A program made the position numbers and the translations under genes. Source: Branchiostoma floridae (taxonomy: Eukaryota; Chordata; Leptocardii; Amphioxiformes; Branchiostomatidae). Taken from it: a DNA stretch of 64,000 nt. Below are positions 1 through 10,438 of this stretch, one piece after another (position 1 is the first letter of the stretch; every line of letters begins with the position of its first letter). The notes under the pieces are model-generated. The model made no database searches, had not been told where the DNA came from, and saw only the letters and a list, made by a program, of their open reading frames with translations. Where the stretch lies: the NCBI RefSeq assembly GCF_000003815.2, contig NC_049987.1:23444916-23508915 (forward strand). The letters are read 5' to 3'.

Positions 1-45
1 GGGGGCGTTCCTTCAAAGCCCCTCCCCGTCCTAGGATGTCCAAAA

Positions 46-132
46 TATTCTCAAAGCAGAGGTTGGGTCGCGGAGACAGTAGTGGTCGAGCCGGTAAAAA
101 TCCCGAACACTACTATCTCTGCTTGGAGAATA
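46..132. mobile_element. Short MITE, AAGCAGAGGTTGGG ends, unit A
   Basis: The ends TATTCTCAAAGCAGA and TCTGCTTGGAGAATA are inverted. It is a shortened relative of the elements at 7131-7256 and 31585-31714. Confidence 0.55.
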
Positions 133-590
133 GCCCCAAAAGAAACTCGGTCTGAATAGGATTAAACCGGCATCCTTTATATCCTTTTTTGTCGTATCTG
201 ATATTAATATGCAGATTCTCATGCCATTCTATTTTTATAAGTCTCACTTTTCAAACGATACATCCCATATGATTATTTTGTGACAAGACGTAAGTGTTAT
301 TCCTAAGTTACTTTACTTTTCTACTAATCAGAAAAAATACGTTAATAGTTTTCCCCTGGACATGCTATAGCCTTAAGTTTTCGGAGGCAGTCAACTTTTG
401 ATGTAAGGAAGGAAGCGGTGTAGATTTGTGCCTTGGGCAGCTTGCTATGAATTTCTGATAGGTTAAGGAGGATAGCGCTAACTGAACAACGGAAAAGTGG
501 ATTTCCATGATATTAGCTATGCAGGTAGCTTAGACAGAGATGTGCATGATGAAATGCAAATTGGGACTTTATTTGCATAATTATTTACGT

Positions 591-749
591 CGGTCGCCCA
601 AACACAACTCTTAAGAAACTCATTAAGGCCGAAACACAGCTGGAAGGGCAAGGGCTACTCTCTGCGATGAAGGACAAGCTGTTCTGGAGGTCTAACTTCG
701 TCTTCTCCACCTCACAAGAGGAAGAATGATGATGATGATGATGATGATT
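591..749 (+). mobile_element. LINE 3' end fragment, (GAT)n tail, copy in unit A
   Basis: About 130 bp match the end of the fragment at 22230-22360 (the TLKKLIEAE...LEGQGLLSAMKDK region), followed by a GAT repeat near 727-749. It was present before the A/B duplication because unit B has it at the same relative place. Confidence 0.7.
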
Positions 750-2535
750 AAGGTAATTCTATAATTCGTGTGTTTCTATGATAATGGTAAATGGAAAAGA
801 ACTTGAAAAACTTATGGATTTCCATGATATTAGGTATATATGTAGCTTGGACAGAGAAGTCCACAATGAAATCCACCGTATGTAGTTTTTCACTTATTTC
901 TAATTTGCCCTACATGTAATTTCTGTCATATTGAACATCGATATATACTAATGACGCAAATATGGACCTTATTTGATGTGCAATTGATAATGAACTTGGC
1001 GACTAAGTAATACATTAAACAAATGTCATACTTATGACGTGTACGTTCGTAAAAGGTGATTTGAGGTTTCTATGATATTCGATAGACAGGTATCTTAAAC
1101 AGAGAATAACATGATGAAATGTATCTTACGTATCTTAATACTTAATTTCGCATGATTATGGAGGAAATTCTATAATTCCAGTAAAAATTAGTGGTTTCTA
1201 TAATACGGTTTAATACAGATAGCATGTAATTAATGTCAGATGGAACATTGACAGATACATACTGAGTAAGCACGCATAGAAATAATTTGCATACTTAAAC
1301 AATTGATAATTAACATTCTAGTGGTAAAATAGAGGATTTTTTTTACTTTGCCATGTGTAAGTTAAAGTTGTGCATATCCATATGTAGATTATGTAAATCT
1401 GTCATTTGCATATTCAAACAATTTTGTTCTAGTGGTAATTAATTGAGATACATTTACCCCTGAAGGGGGCAATCTTTAAGGAAATATACACACAACTTAT
1501 GAACAGATAAAACAATAATACTTCCAAATTACAAATCAAAAGTCTAAAATCATTCTTCTATGACTGTCGTGATGATACTACCCAAAACTGACATTAATAT
1601 CCAAAGTCTTAAATTTTTTTCGGCAGGTCATTCCAAAGTCTCACAACTCTCCATACGAACGGCTTTTACTTGCTAATTCTGGGTGTAGGTGGCCAAAAAT
1701 TATACATTGCATTTCATGCATCAATGAGGGTTAGAAAGCCATGTAATAAGATACAACAAACGTCAGGGACACTAGTGAAAGCTAATTGATGGTGCCTGAA
1801 ACGTCTTTAAATCCTCATGTTAAAACAACCTCATTCTCGTTTCGTGATGACTTTTTAGTCTTTCAGCATATAAACATAGTGCAACTTCTATTACAATCAG
1901 GACATTTGTGCCTGTATCCACATACATATTAAACATGTAAAAAGAATTATGAAACTAGACAGTACAGGATGCATTCATATTCCACAATATTTTGACAATC
2001 GGCAATATTCAGCTTTACCATTTGATGATAGGCCCTTCCACCATCTTTAGAGGGTGAGTTTGAGCGTTCCACCATTTTAAAAAAATTATATAGTCATATG
2101 ACTATCCTCGCTAATCCTGACAAATCCCGCTAAGTTGATTTATTTTCTTGAGCAGTGACATGACTAGTGACTGCAAATCTTAAGTTGTTAATTAACATAC
2201 ATTTGATATAAAAAAATTCAAGTACAGGTATACCCGGGCCCAGCAATCGGCCAACAAAACGCAAAGTGGTGGAGACTTCAGAATCCTTATACAATTTGTT
2301 TAGTTATGAGAAAGCGTAATGTGCCATTCATCTATCGTTTATTAAACTTCTCACACAGAACGTGGTCACCTTTCTACATGGTCCTCCTGGTGTTGTGTGA
2401 CAGCAAGGACAGGACCATCCGTTTCAAGGAGCTAGTAAGGAGAAGAAAAGGAACAACGTACTTTCGTTACACCGTTTTTGGAGTCAAGTTTGATAAGGGC
2501 CACCGGGCGATTAGTTCCGGTACTGCCTCAAAGTT

Positions 2536-2688
2536 TACATTTTCTGTGTACACTGCTATAAGTTATCCTCATTGTTTTCTGGTTTTATCTATTTTTTGTG
2601 TTCCACATGTCCTTTCAGTATTATTGCTTTATGTATGATTGTTACATGTGTACCTTGTGTTTGAAAAATCAATAAAAAGTTTTTTTTT
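2536..2688 (+). mobile_element. Short 3' retroelement insert present only in unit A
   Basis: Unit B at about 9660 is continuous through the same site. The insert is flanked by aaagtt (2530-2535 and 2689-2694) and ends CAATAAAAAG plus a T-run. Length and end fit a 5'-truncated LINE 3' UTR or SINE. It postdates the A/B duplication or was lost cleanly from B, which is less likely. Confidence 0.6.
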
Positions 2689-3444
2689 AAAGTTGACATT
2701 TTCTGGAAATGTCAGGTTGATGTTTGTTAAGTTATGTCTAGCTACTGGGCAGGGGGTAACTGGTGTACCTGCAGTTAGCCTTCCGTCATGAACTTGCAAA
2801 TAACATTTTCTAATTGCTGTTTCCATTTATATCCAGATTTTTGTTTATCATAACACAAGGCACTAGCCAGTGAAGTGCACTAGAGCCAGTGCAACATCTG
2901 CTTGGATCTATGACAGCTGTTTCCCATATTAAGCCACCAGAAAAATGACGTTAAAACAACACATAACATCTGCTTGGAGACAAAGCAATGTATTAGCACA
3001 GGCCAAAACAAGTAGACGGCATCGATGACCTGTTCCACAATTTCCTAAAGATAGGGGTGTTTTTAGAAATAATACATTGCCTATTAAGAAAGTTACGATG
3101 GTATCGAAACAACTTGCATTATCACATATGTACTCGCTAACCATGTGCCAAAGTACATAATGATCCGCCGAGCCGATCGTTAGATACAGCTGTATGCGAG
3201 CAGCCCAAACTCGGACAGTTTCTAAACCTCCCGCCAGGAGGTGGTCCTCCTTTTGGCTTAGGTCACATTTCGAAGAAAGGGGCCCGGCCGGGCAGCTTTC
3301 GTGAGCAAAAAGAATGATATAAAAGACATCAAAATACACAAAATGTCAAAATAAGATTCAAGGGCATAATTTTTTTTCTAGGTATACAATTTGATTTTTC
3401 GTTTCTTAAAACATCTCGGTCGGGTCCCGGTTTGGAAATATGAC

Positions 3445-3848
3445 CTAAGCCTTTCCGGTGGTAACAAAATGTTTATACGACACAGTGTACATACCGACGC
3501 AGGTTGCATGGACCGACGGGATGAACCGCCATTGGCTCCCGTCAAACAGCTTCCACACCGGCCTAGTCTGGTCCGGTGTCATGGCACAGTCGCCGACGTA
3601 GGCGAAGCTATCGTCTTGTCCGATGGTGGGCCCCACCGTCCACTGATTGTAGTCCTCGAAGAAGAAGAGAAAGTCTCGGCTGTCCGTGTCGCTAACGTAG
3701 ACAGGCCTGCCGCCGCTGGTCTGCCTTGTCCTGGTGTAGGTTGTCATGCGGGAAGGTTGTTGGGGGGTGTCACCATGCAGACGGACCCTCGCACAGTCTG
3801 TAGTGTTGCTTACCGGCTGTGGAACTACGGCACCAGCTGGGGCGTCAC
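3445..3848 (-). CDS. Gene A exon 5, second GRPVY module and C-terminus
   Basis: The acceptor TTTATTGCAG|GT is in phase 1. The exon starts DAPAGAVVP, then gives a Cys-bounded module (CARVRLHGD to SVHATC) and a short tail ending TTGKA before the stop at 3445-3447. The tail has no membrane anchor, so the C-terminus should be extracellular if exon 2 is the only membrane span. Confidence 0.75.
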
Positions 3849-6748
3849 CTGCAATAAACAAGGAAGAAAATATAGACCTTATAAAGCAATCAAAGTTAGC
3901 TGATACGCGAGGTTACAAGAGGTGGTCAAACAACAGGGCAAACAGGGTCAAAAAATCAAATGTAGGGAATGCGACGCTTTATGTGATCGCCAAATATTGT
4001 GTTACTAACTACGAACCAGAGCAGGCGATCTTCACATCCGAGTTCTCTCTGAAATGTTCTCCGTCCCACAGAAAGAAAGTCCCGTTGATCTCGTCAGCGT
4101 AGAGATTGGAGTCCTTGACGTAGACACCCCAACTCCCAAAATCCAACCCCACCCACCACTCCGGGTAGCTGCCACCCTTGTAATACAGGAAGTCGCAGGT
4201 GGCGTCGCTGTAGTACACGGGGCGGCCCTCGCGAGTGTTTCCCGTCATGGTGTAGGACGTCATCCTGTGGACCTGAGCGGTGGTGGAGCCGTATAGGACA
4301 ACCGTTGGACAGCCTGACAGAGAGTGAGAGACAAATATAGAGATATAGATTTGTGAATGGAAGCGAAACGGGTGCTAACACAGATTGATAATTGATTAAT
4401 TTTTACTACTTATGATGTTGCCCAACACACCATCCCAAATAGCACAAATAACAACTGAAACCCAATTTACCCGTCGTCTTACTCGACACGTGAAGACGCT
4501 GCTCTGAGGTTTGGACGGTTCGGCTTCGCTCCTTGTCCAGGTTGCGCTTCAAGGCGTCAACAGTGGTGGACATGTTGTCTTGGTCGCGCTTCAAGGCGTC
4601 AACAGTGGTGGACATGTCGTCTTGGTCGCGCTTCAAGGCGTCAACAGTGGTGGACATGTCGTCTCGGTCGCGCTTCAAGGCGTAAAAAATGGTGGACAGT
4701 TGGCGCATGTCATCTTGGTCGCGCTTCAAGGCATCAACAGTGTTGGAAAGTTGAGATATCTCCTAAATACGAACGTCAGAATACCAAATTTACAATAAAA
4801 TTAAAAACAAACAAAGAAGTCTCATTATACCAGTCTCCTAAAAATCAACGTTAGTTTACAAAAATGCATTCAAAACAGGATTGTTTGCAAACCCAGCAGT
4901 ATATGTTATTAGAGTGTTTACCTCCTTATTGATAAACGTCAGAGGGGCGAGTCCCAAGGCAAGTAGCAAAGCAATGCCGGCGGCCATGCAGCTACGATGA
5001 GAGCGGATGAAGTTGCAGAGAGAACGGCGGCGGCTTGCTCCACCCGGATAAGTGCGGTCTGTGGAGATAGTAAATGTTAATAATAAAATAAGTTTATGTC
5101 TACTTTGGTACGGATACACGGGTACACACACGTGTAGCCTTTGTCAGCCACTCACATAAGTAGAGAACTCTGCGATCCAACTGTGACACTGCAAAATATG
5201 TCTTTTACGCCAGGACAATCCCCAGTAGAACAGCCTCTCCGCCCACATTGTCGACAGCCCCTCACAAGACATATTCAAGAGCAGGTTGCTGTCATGACGT
5301 CATCTCACACGTAGTCCAGGCGCTGTGCCTCCTCCGTCTGCGTGATATTCCTGCTTTAATTTTGCAAACTACAAACTAGAACTAGAACAAGTCCAGGGCG
5401 ACTCAAGAAGTTAATGAATTCATAAATAACGAAATAGTTCAGGCCTTGGAAAATTGATATGTCCTATCTTTCCTGCGCTGTGATTGGCGAGGCCCATTGT
5501 AGGCGAAGACCCAATCCTATATAAGGAAAAGATAAACAATTCACTGGCAGTTTGACGGATTCATCCGCACAGCCTGGAATCCCTCGAAGACGTCAACATA
5601 GGATAAAAGGAGTGGGACAAAGGAAAAGAGGTAGGCACAGTGGAACGCAGTTTCTTTTTCGCCCGCCCACCCACCTACCCACTTAGTCTGGGGAATGCTA
5701 TGTATCACATATTCGCGCGACTCCAGGCACCACCCCGTAGCTTCATATGGATGAGTCAATCACTACGCAGAAAGAATAGGTGACTATGACAGTCCAGAAA
5801 ACGTAGGGTCGGTTGGCAAAAGTCTCTATTTTTCCAGAGGGAGGTCGCACCGTGTGGTGGCATAAAACAGACTCATTAGTAGTTCTGGTATAAAGTTGTG
5901 CGTCACAGTACTTGAATGGGCCGTAGTTATTCTGTGCATAACAGCGAGGTGGAAATAGTGATGTATGGTAGATGAATACATCAGTATTAATACTGTATAA
6001 GTTTGATTGCGGTGTTTCTTCGGTTGGCGTGAATTTGCGCCTTCATACTGTTACCAGACACTGCCTGTGCGTCGGTTGCAGGGGAGTCAGATAAAAGTGT
6101 TTTTTTTTTTTTATAAAAGAAGAAGCCGACAAATCTATGCTCATATTCAGATATTTTTTAGGTTTTACCCTGAACGTCAGCATATCGAATTCTTGTAAAC
6201 TGCTTCTGCACCTTTCTATAAATTTTGTGGCGTCGAACCTCGCCACTTTGGGGTCCATTACGATGTAAATCACCATAGGCAAAAACCGTGTTCTGCTACT
6301 ATACTATAAAAGATTGGGGGGGGGGGCGGTTGGGTCCTCTGTATGACTTTTAACCTATGCCAATTGCCTGTAAGCTTAATAGGTTCGTTATTAAATATAT
6401 TCAGTTTTTATTTGAGATTTGTGGCAAGTAAGCATAGAAACTTCTGTCTGAAAAGAAATAGAATAATTTTACAAATTATGTAAATGACTATTTTGTCTTG
6501 AAAAAGGCAAGTAACAAGTAACAAAAATGTCGGTTACCTGGGGACGTGTACGCTGTGTAACGTTTAACCTCCTCGGCTTCTTCGTACGTGTGTGAAGACG
6601 CTTCTTGGTCTTCAGCCTCGTTGCCATGGCGGACACGCCCACGGGAACCACCCTGACGGACAGGAGGGGATTGGGGTGGCGGCCCGCTGGTTTGGCCGCT
6701 GTCAGGGCGCGAGAAAGGGGACCGGACCGGCTCTGCTTGCTCGTACAT
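3445..6748 (-). CDS. Gene A: type II membrane protein with coiled-coil stalk and two GRPVY modules
   Basis: Five exons were assembled by splice signals and phase: 6538-6748, 4922-5058, 4471-4762, 4017-4313, 3445-3848. They total 1341 nt, an exact 446-aa frame. Exon 1 starts at the ATG before YEQAEPV and gives a Pro/Ser/Arg-rich cytosolic tail with PPxxPPV and several Tyr. Exon 2 gives SRRRSLCNFIRSHRSCMAAG followed by a hydrophobic span and INKE, so a type II anchor with juxtamembrane Cys and Arg. Exon 3 is a coiled coil of five repeats. Exons 4 and 5 each encode one module running from Cys to Cys with GRPVY, a DFL(Y/F) core, W-VG and YV-D motifs. Intron phases are 1, 0, 1, 1. The exon 4 donor (G|GTTCGT) is weak but is the only one that keeps phase. 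No signal peptide is seen. Function is unknown; a surface receptor or adhesion role is inference. It is the close tandem paralog of gene B. Confidence 0.8.
4017..4313 (-). CDS. Gene A exon 4, first GRPVY module
   Basis: The exon is flanked by a strong pyrimidine-rich acceptor (CTCTGTCAG|GC) and a phase 1 donor. It encodes one module of about 95 residues starting CPTVVLYGS and ending VKIAC. Conserved positions shared with the next exon are the terminal Cys residues, RMT-Y, GRPVY-SD, DFL, W-VG, YV-D and a late W/FDG. Symmetric 1-1 phases make it a shuffling-competent unit. Confidence 0.75.
4471..4762 (-). CDS. Gene A exon 3, coiled-coil stalk repeats
   Basis: The acceptor is TTTAG|GAGATATC (phase 0) and the donor is ACGACGG|GTAAAT (phase 1). 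The exon encodes EISQLSNTV followed by five repeats. Two unit lengths occur: 14 residues of the type DALKRDQDDMSTTV and 17 residues with RQL inserted. Fourteen residues are two heptads; three extra residues are a stammer-like shift. A non-repeat linker containing ERSRTVQTSEQRL closes the stalk. Confidence 0.8.
5059..6537 (-). other. Gene A intron 1, with TATA/CCAAT-like cluster
   Basis: No exon supported. At 5481-5526 there is ATTGG, CCAAT and TATATAAGG on the + strand in a 310-bp segment absent from unit B. GGGGGGGGG near 6318-6326 and a T-run near 6100 are simple tracts. The pre-insertion sites of LINE 1 (about 5407) and LINE 2 (about 6155) lie here. Confidence 0.45.
5481..5526 (+). promoter_or_regulatory. 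Possible TATA/CCAAT promoter-like cluster
   Basis: GTGATTGGC (inverted CCAAT box), CCCAATCC and CTATATAAGG stand in promoter-like order and spacing. No downstream + strand gene is evident, so this may be chance or a remnant carried in by the unit-A-only segment. Confidence 0.25.
6538..6748 (-). CDS. Gene A exon 1, cytosolic tail
   Basis: The exon starts at ATG 6748-6746 and ends at donor CCAG|GTAACC in phase 1. The 70 residues are rich in Pro, Arg, Glu and Ser and contain SGPPPQSPPVRQGG, an SH3-ligand-like stretch, and several Tyr in acidic context (HTYEEAEEV). The open frame continues upstream of this ATG, but a good acceptor (CTGCACAG) lies just before it, so a 5'UTR intron is possible. 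The equivalent exon of gene B starts at the same ATG and has the same length. Confidence 0.7.
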
Positions 6749-7130
6749 GACCGTACTGTGCAGACAATAGGCGAACAGTGTAGCAGCCAACGTCAAGGTG
6801 CATGAATATGGACAACTATGCCAGGATTGGTCTGAAGAAGTAAGGATATATATGCCCATATTTGGAGGTAACTAAGTCGTGGTATGACGTGTTGCAAACG
6901 GTATTTTGTTTTTCTGCATGGAGCAGACCAATTTTGTTGAGAAAGACGTGAAGCTGGGAGGTAAACAAACTAGATATCATTTCACAAGGTACAATGCTAC
7001 AAGGTATTTCGTAAAGTGTCTCACTTTCTGCACTGACAGTATGAAAAGAAATCTCTCCTCTTCTGACGCAATCCTATGAGTTACTGGGGGCGTTCCTTAA
7101 AGCCCCTCCTCGTCCTAGGATGTCCAAAAT

Positions 7131-7256
7131 ATTCTCCAAGCAGAGGTTGGGTCGCGGAGACAGTAGTGGCCGGGATTTTTACCAGCTCAATCCCCCGGAG
7201 CGAGCCGGTAAAAGTCCCGACCACTACTTTCCGCGACCCAACCTCTGCTTGGAGAA
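7131..7256. mobile_element. MITE, near-perfect hairpin, unit B
   Basis: Inverted arms of about 55 bp start ATTCTCCAAGCAGAGGTTGG and run through TCGCGGA...CCACTACT to GTAAAAGTCCC, around a short centre. The unit A copy has lost about 40 bp of the hairpin. Confidence 0.65.
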
Positions 7257-10200
7257 CAGCCCCCAAAGAAGCCCGATCTGAATAGGATTAAACCGGCATC
7301 CTTTATATCCTTTTCGTCGTATCTTATATTGATATGCAGATTATTTTCTCATACCATTCTATTCTTATTTCTAAGTCTTACTTTTCAAACGCTATATCCC
7401 ATATGATTATTTTGTGACAAGACGTGTTATTCCTAAGTTACTTTACTTTTCTACTAATTAGAAAAAATATGTTAATAGTTTTCCCCTGGACATGCTATAG
7501 CCCTGGGTTTTCGGAGGCAGTCAACTTTTGATGTAAGGAAGGAAGCGGTGTAGATTTGTTCCTTGAACAGCTTGCTATGAATTTCTGATAGGTTAAGGAG
7601 GATAGCGTTAACTGAACAACGGAAAAGTGGATTTCCATGATACTAGCTATGCAGGTAGCTTAGACAGATATGTGCATGATGAAATGCAAATTGGGACTTT
7701 ATTTGCATAATTATTTACGTCGGCCGCCCAAACACAACTCTTAAGAAACTCATTAAGGCCGAAACACAGTTGGAAGGGCAAGGGCTACTCTCTGCGATGA
7801 AGGACAAGTCGTTCTGGAGGTCTAACTTCGTCTTCTCCACCTCACAAGAGGATGAATGATGATGATGATGATTAAGGCAATTCTATAATTCGTGTGTTTC
7901 CATGATAATGGTAAATGGAAAAGAACTTGAAAAACTTACGGATTTCCATGATATTAGGTATATATGTAGCTTGGACAGAGAAATCCACAATGAAATTCAC
8001 CGTATGTAGTTTTTCACTGAATTGCCCTACATGTAATTTCTGTCATATGGAACATTGACAGATACTAATGACGCAAATATTGAAGTTATTTGCTAAGTAA
8101 TTGATAATTAACTTGCCCCCTAAGTAATACAGTAAAGAAATTTCATACTTATGACGTGTGCGTTCGTTAAAGGTGATTTCAGGTTTCTTTGACATCCGAT
8201 AGACAGGTATCTTAGACAGAGAATAGCATAATGAAATGTATCTTATGTATATTGATACTTAATTAGCATAATAATGGAGAAAATTCTATAATTCCAGTAA
8301 AAATTAGTGGTTTCTATAATACGGTTTGATACAGATAGCATGTAATTAATGTCAGATGGAACATTGACAGATACATACTGAGTAAGCACGCATAGAAATA
8401 ATTTGCATACTTAAACAATTGATAATCAACATTCTAGTGGTAAAATAGAGGTTTTTCTTTTACTTGTGTAAGTTAAAGTTGTGTGTAAGAATATCCATAT
8501 TTAGATCATGTAAACGTGTCATTTGCATAATCAACAATTTTGTTTTAGGAGTAATTAATTGAGATACATTTAGCCCTGAAGGGGGCAATATTCCAGGGAG
8601 TATACACAAAGAAGCAGCCATCATCATACACAAAACTTATGTACAGATAAAACAATAATACTTACAAATTATACATCAAAAGTCTAAAATGATTCTTCTT
8701 TGACTGTCGTGATGATACTACCCAAAACTGACATAAGTATGCGAAGTCTTAACATTTTTCGGCAGGTCATTCCAAAGTCCCACAACTCTCTATATGAACC
8801 TGCTAATTCTGGGTGTAGGTGGCCAAAAATTATACATTGCTGTTCATGCATCAATGAGGGTTAGAAAGCCATGTAATAAGATACACCAAACGTCAGTGAC
8901 ACTAGTGAAAGGTAATGGACGCTACCTGAAACGTCTTTGAATACTCATGTTAAAACAACCTCATTCTCGTTTCGTGATGACTTTTTAGTCTTTCAGCATA
9001 TAAACATAGTGCAACTTCTATTATAATCAAGACATATGTGCCCGTATCCACATACAAATCAAATATGTAAAAAGAATTATGAAACAAGAAAGTACAGAAT
9101 GTATGAATATTCAACAATATTTTGACAATCGGTAATATGCAGCTTTACCATTTGATAATAGGTCCTTCCACCATCTTTAGAGGGTGAGTTCGAGCGTTCC
9201 AACATTTCTCAAAAGATTAATATAGTCATATATCCTCACTTATCACTATCCTCACTGATCCGGACAAATCCCGCTAAGCTGATTTATTTTCTTGACTATT
9301 GTATAACATGACTAGTGACTGCAAAACTTACGTTGTTAATTAATATACCTTTGATATAAAAAAAAATTCAAGTACAGGTATGCCCGGGCCCAACAATCGG
9401 AAAGTGGTGGAGACCTCCGAATCCCTATACAATTTGTTTACTTATGAGAAAGCGTAATGTGCCATTCAGCTATCGTTTATCAAACTTCTCACACAGAACG
9501 TGGTCACCTTTCTTCATGGTCCTCCTGGTGTAGTGTGACAGCAAGGACAGGACCATCCGTTTCAAGGAGCTAGTAAGGAGAAAAAAGGAACAATTACTTT
9601 CGGTACACCGTTTTAGGGGGTCAAGTTCGATAATGGGCCTCCTGGCAATTGTTTCCGGTACTGCCTCAAAGTTAAACTTTTCTGGAAATGCAAGGTTCAT
9701 GATTTTTAAGTGATGGACAGCTGTTGGGCAGGGGTCAAGTGGTGTACCTGCAGTTAGCCTCCCGTCATGAACTTGCAAATAACATTTTCTAATTCCTGAT
9801 TCCATTTATATCCAGATTTTTGTTTATTATAACACAAGACACTATAAACCAATGCAGTGCACTAGAGCCAGTGCAATATCTACTTGGATCTCTGACAGCT
9901 GTTTCCCGCATTAAGCCGCCAGATAAGTGACGTTCAAACAACACATAATATCTGCTTGGAGACAATGCAATACATTAGCGCGGTTCGAAACAAGCAGACG
10001 GCATCGATGACCTGTTCCACAATTTCCTAAAGATAGGGGTGTTTTTATAAATAATACATTGCCTATTATTATATAATAAAGAAGGTTACGATGGTAACGA
10101 AACAACTTGCATTATCACATATGTACTCGCTAACCATGTGCCAAAGTACATAATGATCCGCCGAGCCGATCGTAAGATACAGCTGTATGCGAGCAGCCCA

Positions 10201-10438
10201 AACTCGGACAGTTTCTAAACCTCCCGCCAGGAGGTGGTCCTCCTTTTTGCTTAGGTCACATTTCGAAAAAAGGGGCCCGGCCGGGCAGCTTTCGTGAGCA
10301 AAAAGAATGATATAAAAGACATCAAAATACACAAAATGTCAAAATAAGATTCAAGGGCATAATTTTTTTTTCTAGGTATACAATTTGATTTTTCGTTTCT
10401 TAAAACATCCCGGTCGGGTCCCGGTTTGGAAATGTGAC
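7257..10438. other. 3' flank/3' UTR region of gene B
   Basis: Copy of 133-3444 lacking the 2536-2688 insert and with small indels. No additional gene is seen. Frames at 9470-9805 and 10069-10332 are interrupted in the sister copy. Confidence 0.5.
7721..7874 (+). mobile_element. LINE 3' end fragment, (GAT)n tail, copy in unit B
   Basis: Same fragment and position as 591-749 in the sister unit, with a shorter GAT tail. The difference in tail length is ordinary microsatellite change after duplication. Confidence 0.7.

Larger units (their letters stand above)
133..3444. other. 3' flank/3' UTR region of gene A
   Basis: AT-rich sequence without a supported gene apart from the mobile pieces listed. 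Blocks such as the AGATAAAACAATAATACTT and AAAGTCTTAA regions recur in the flanks of B, C1 and C2. Short frames on both strands (for example 2306-2638 and 2929-3339) are not conserved between the A and B copies and show no codon constraint. Transcript end not located. Confidence 0.5.
1..7084. repeat. Tandem duplication unit A (left end cut by window)
   Basis: The sequence from position 1 (GGGGGCGTTCCTT) matches 7085 onward base by base with small indels, through the 3' flank, all exons and the 5' flank of gene A. The unit is about 7 kb; unit B follows directly, head to tail. Confidence 0.85.

Noticed and set aside
2306-2638. 110-codon + strand frame in the A 3' flank
   Set aside because: It runs into the A-only retroelement insert, and the B copy breaks the frame.
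3391-3903. 170-codon + strand frame over gene A exon 5
   Set aside because: Antisense to a well-supported exon; it persists in the B copy only because the exon is conserved.
5541-5759. Minus-strand frame of 72 codons in gene A intron 1 as an extra exon
   Set aside because: The segment is missing from gene B, and exons 1 and 2 already join in phase without it.
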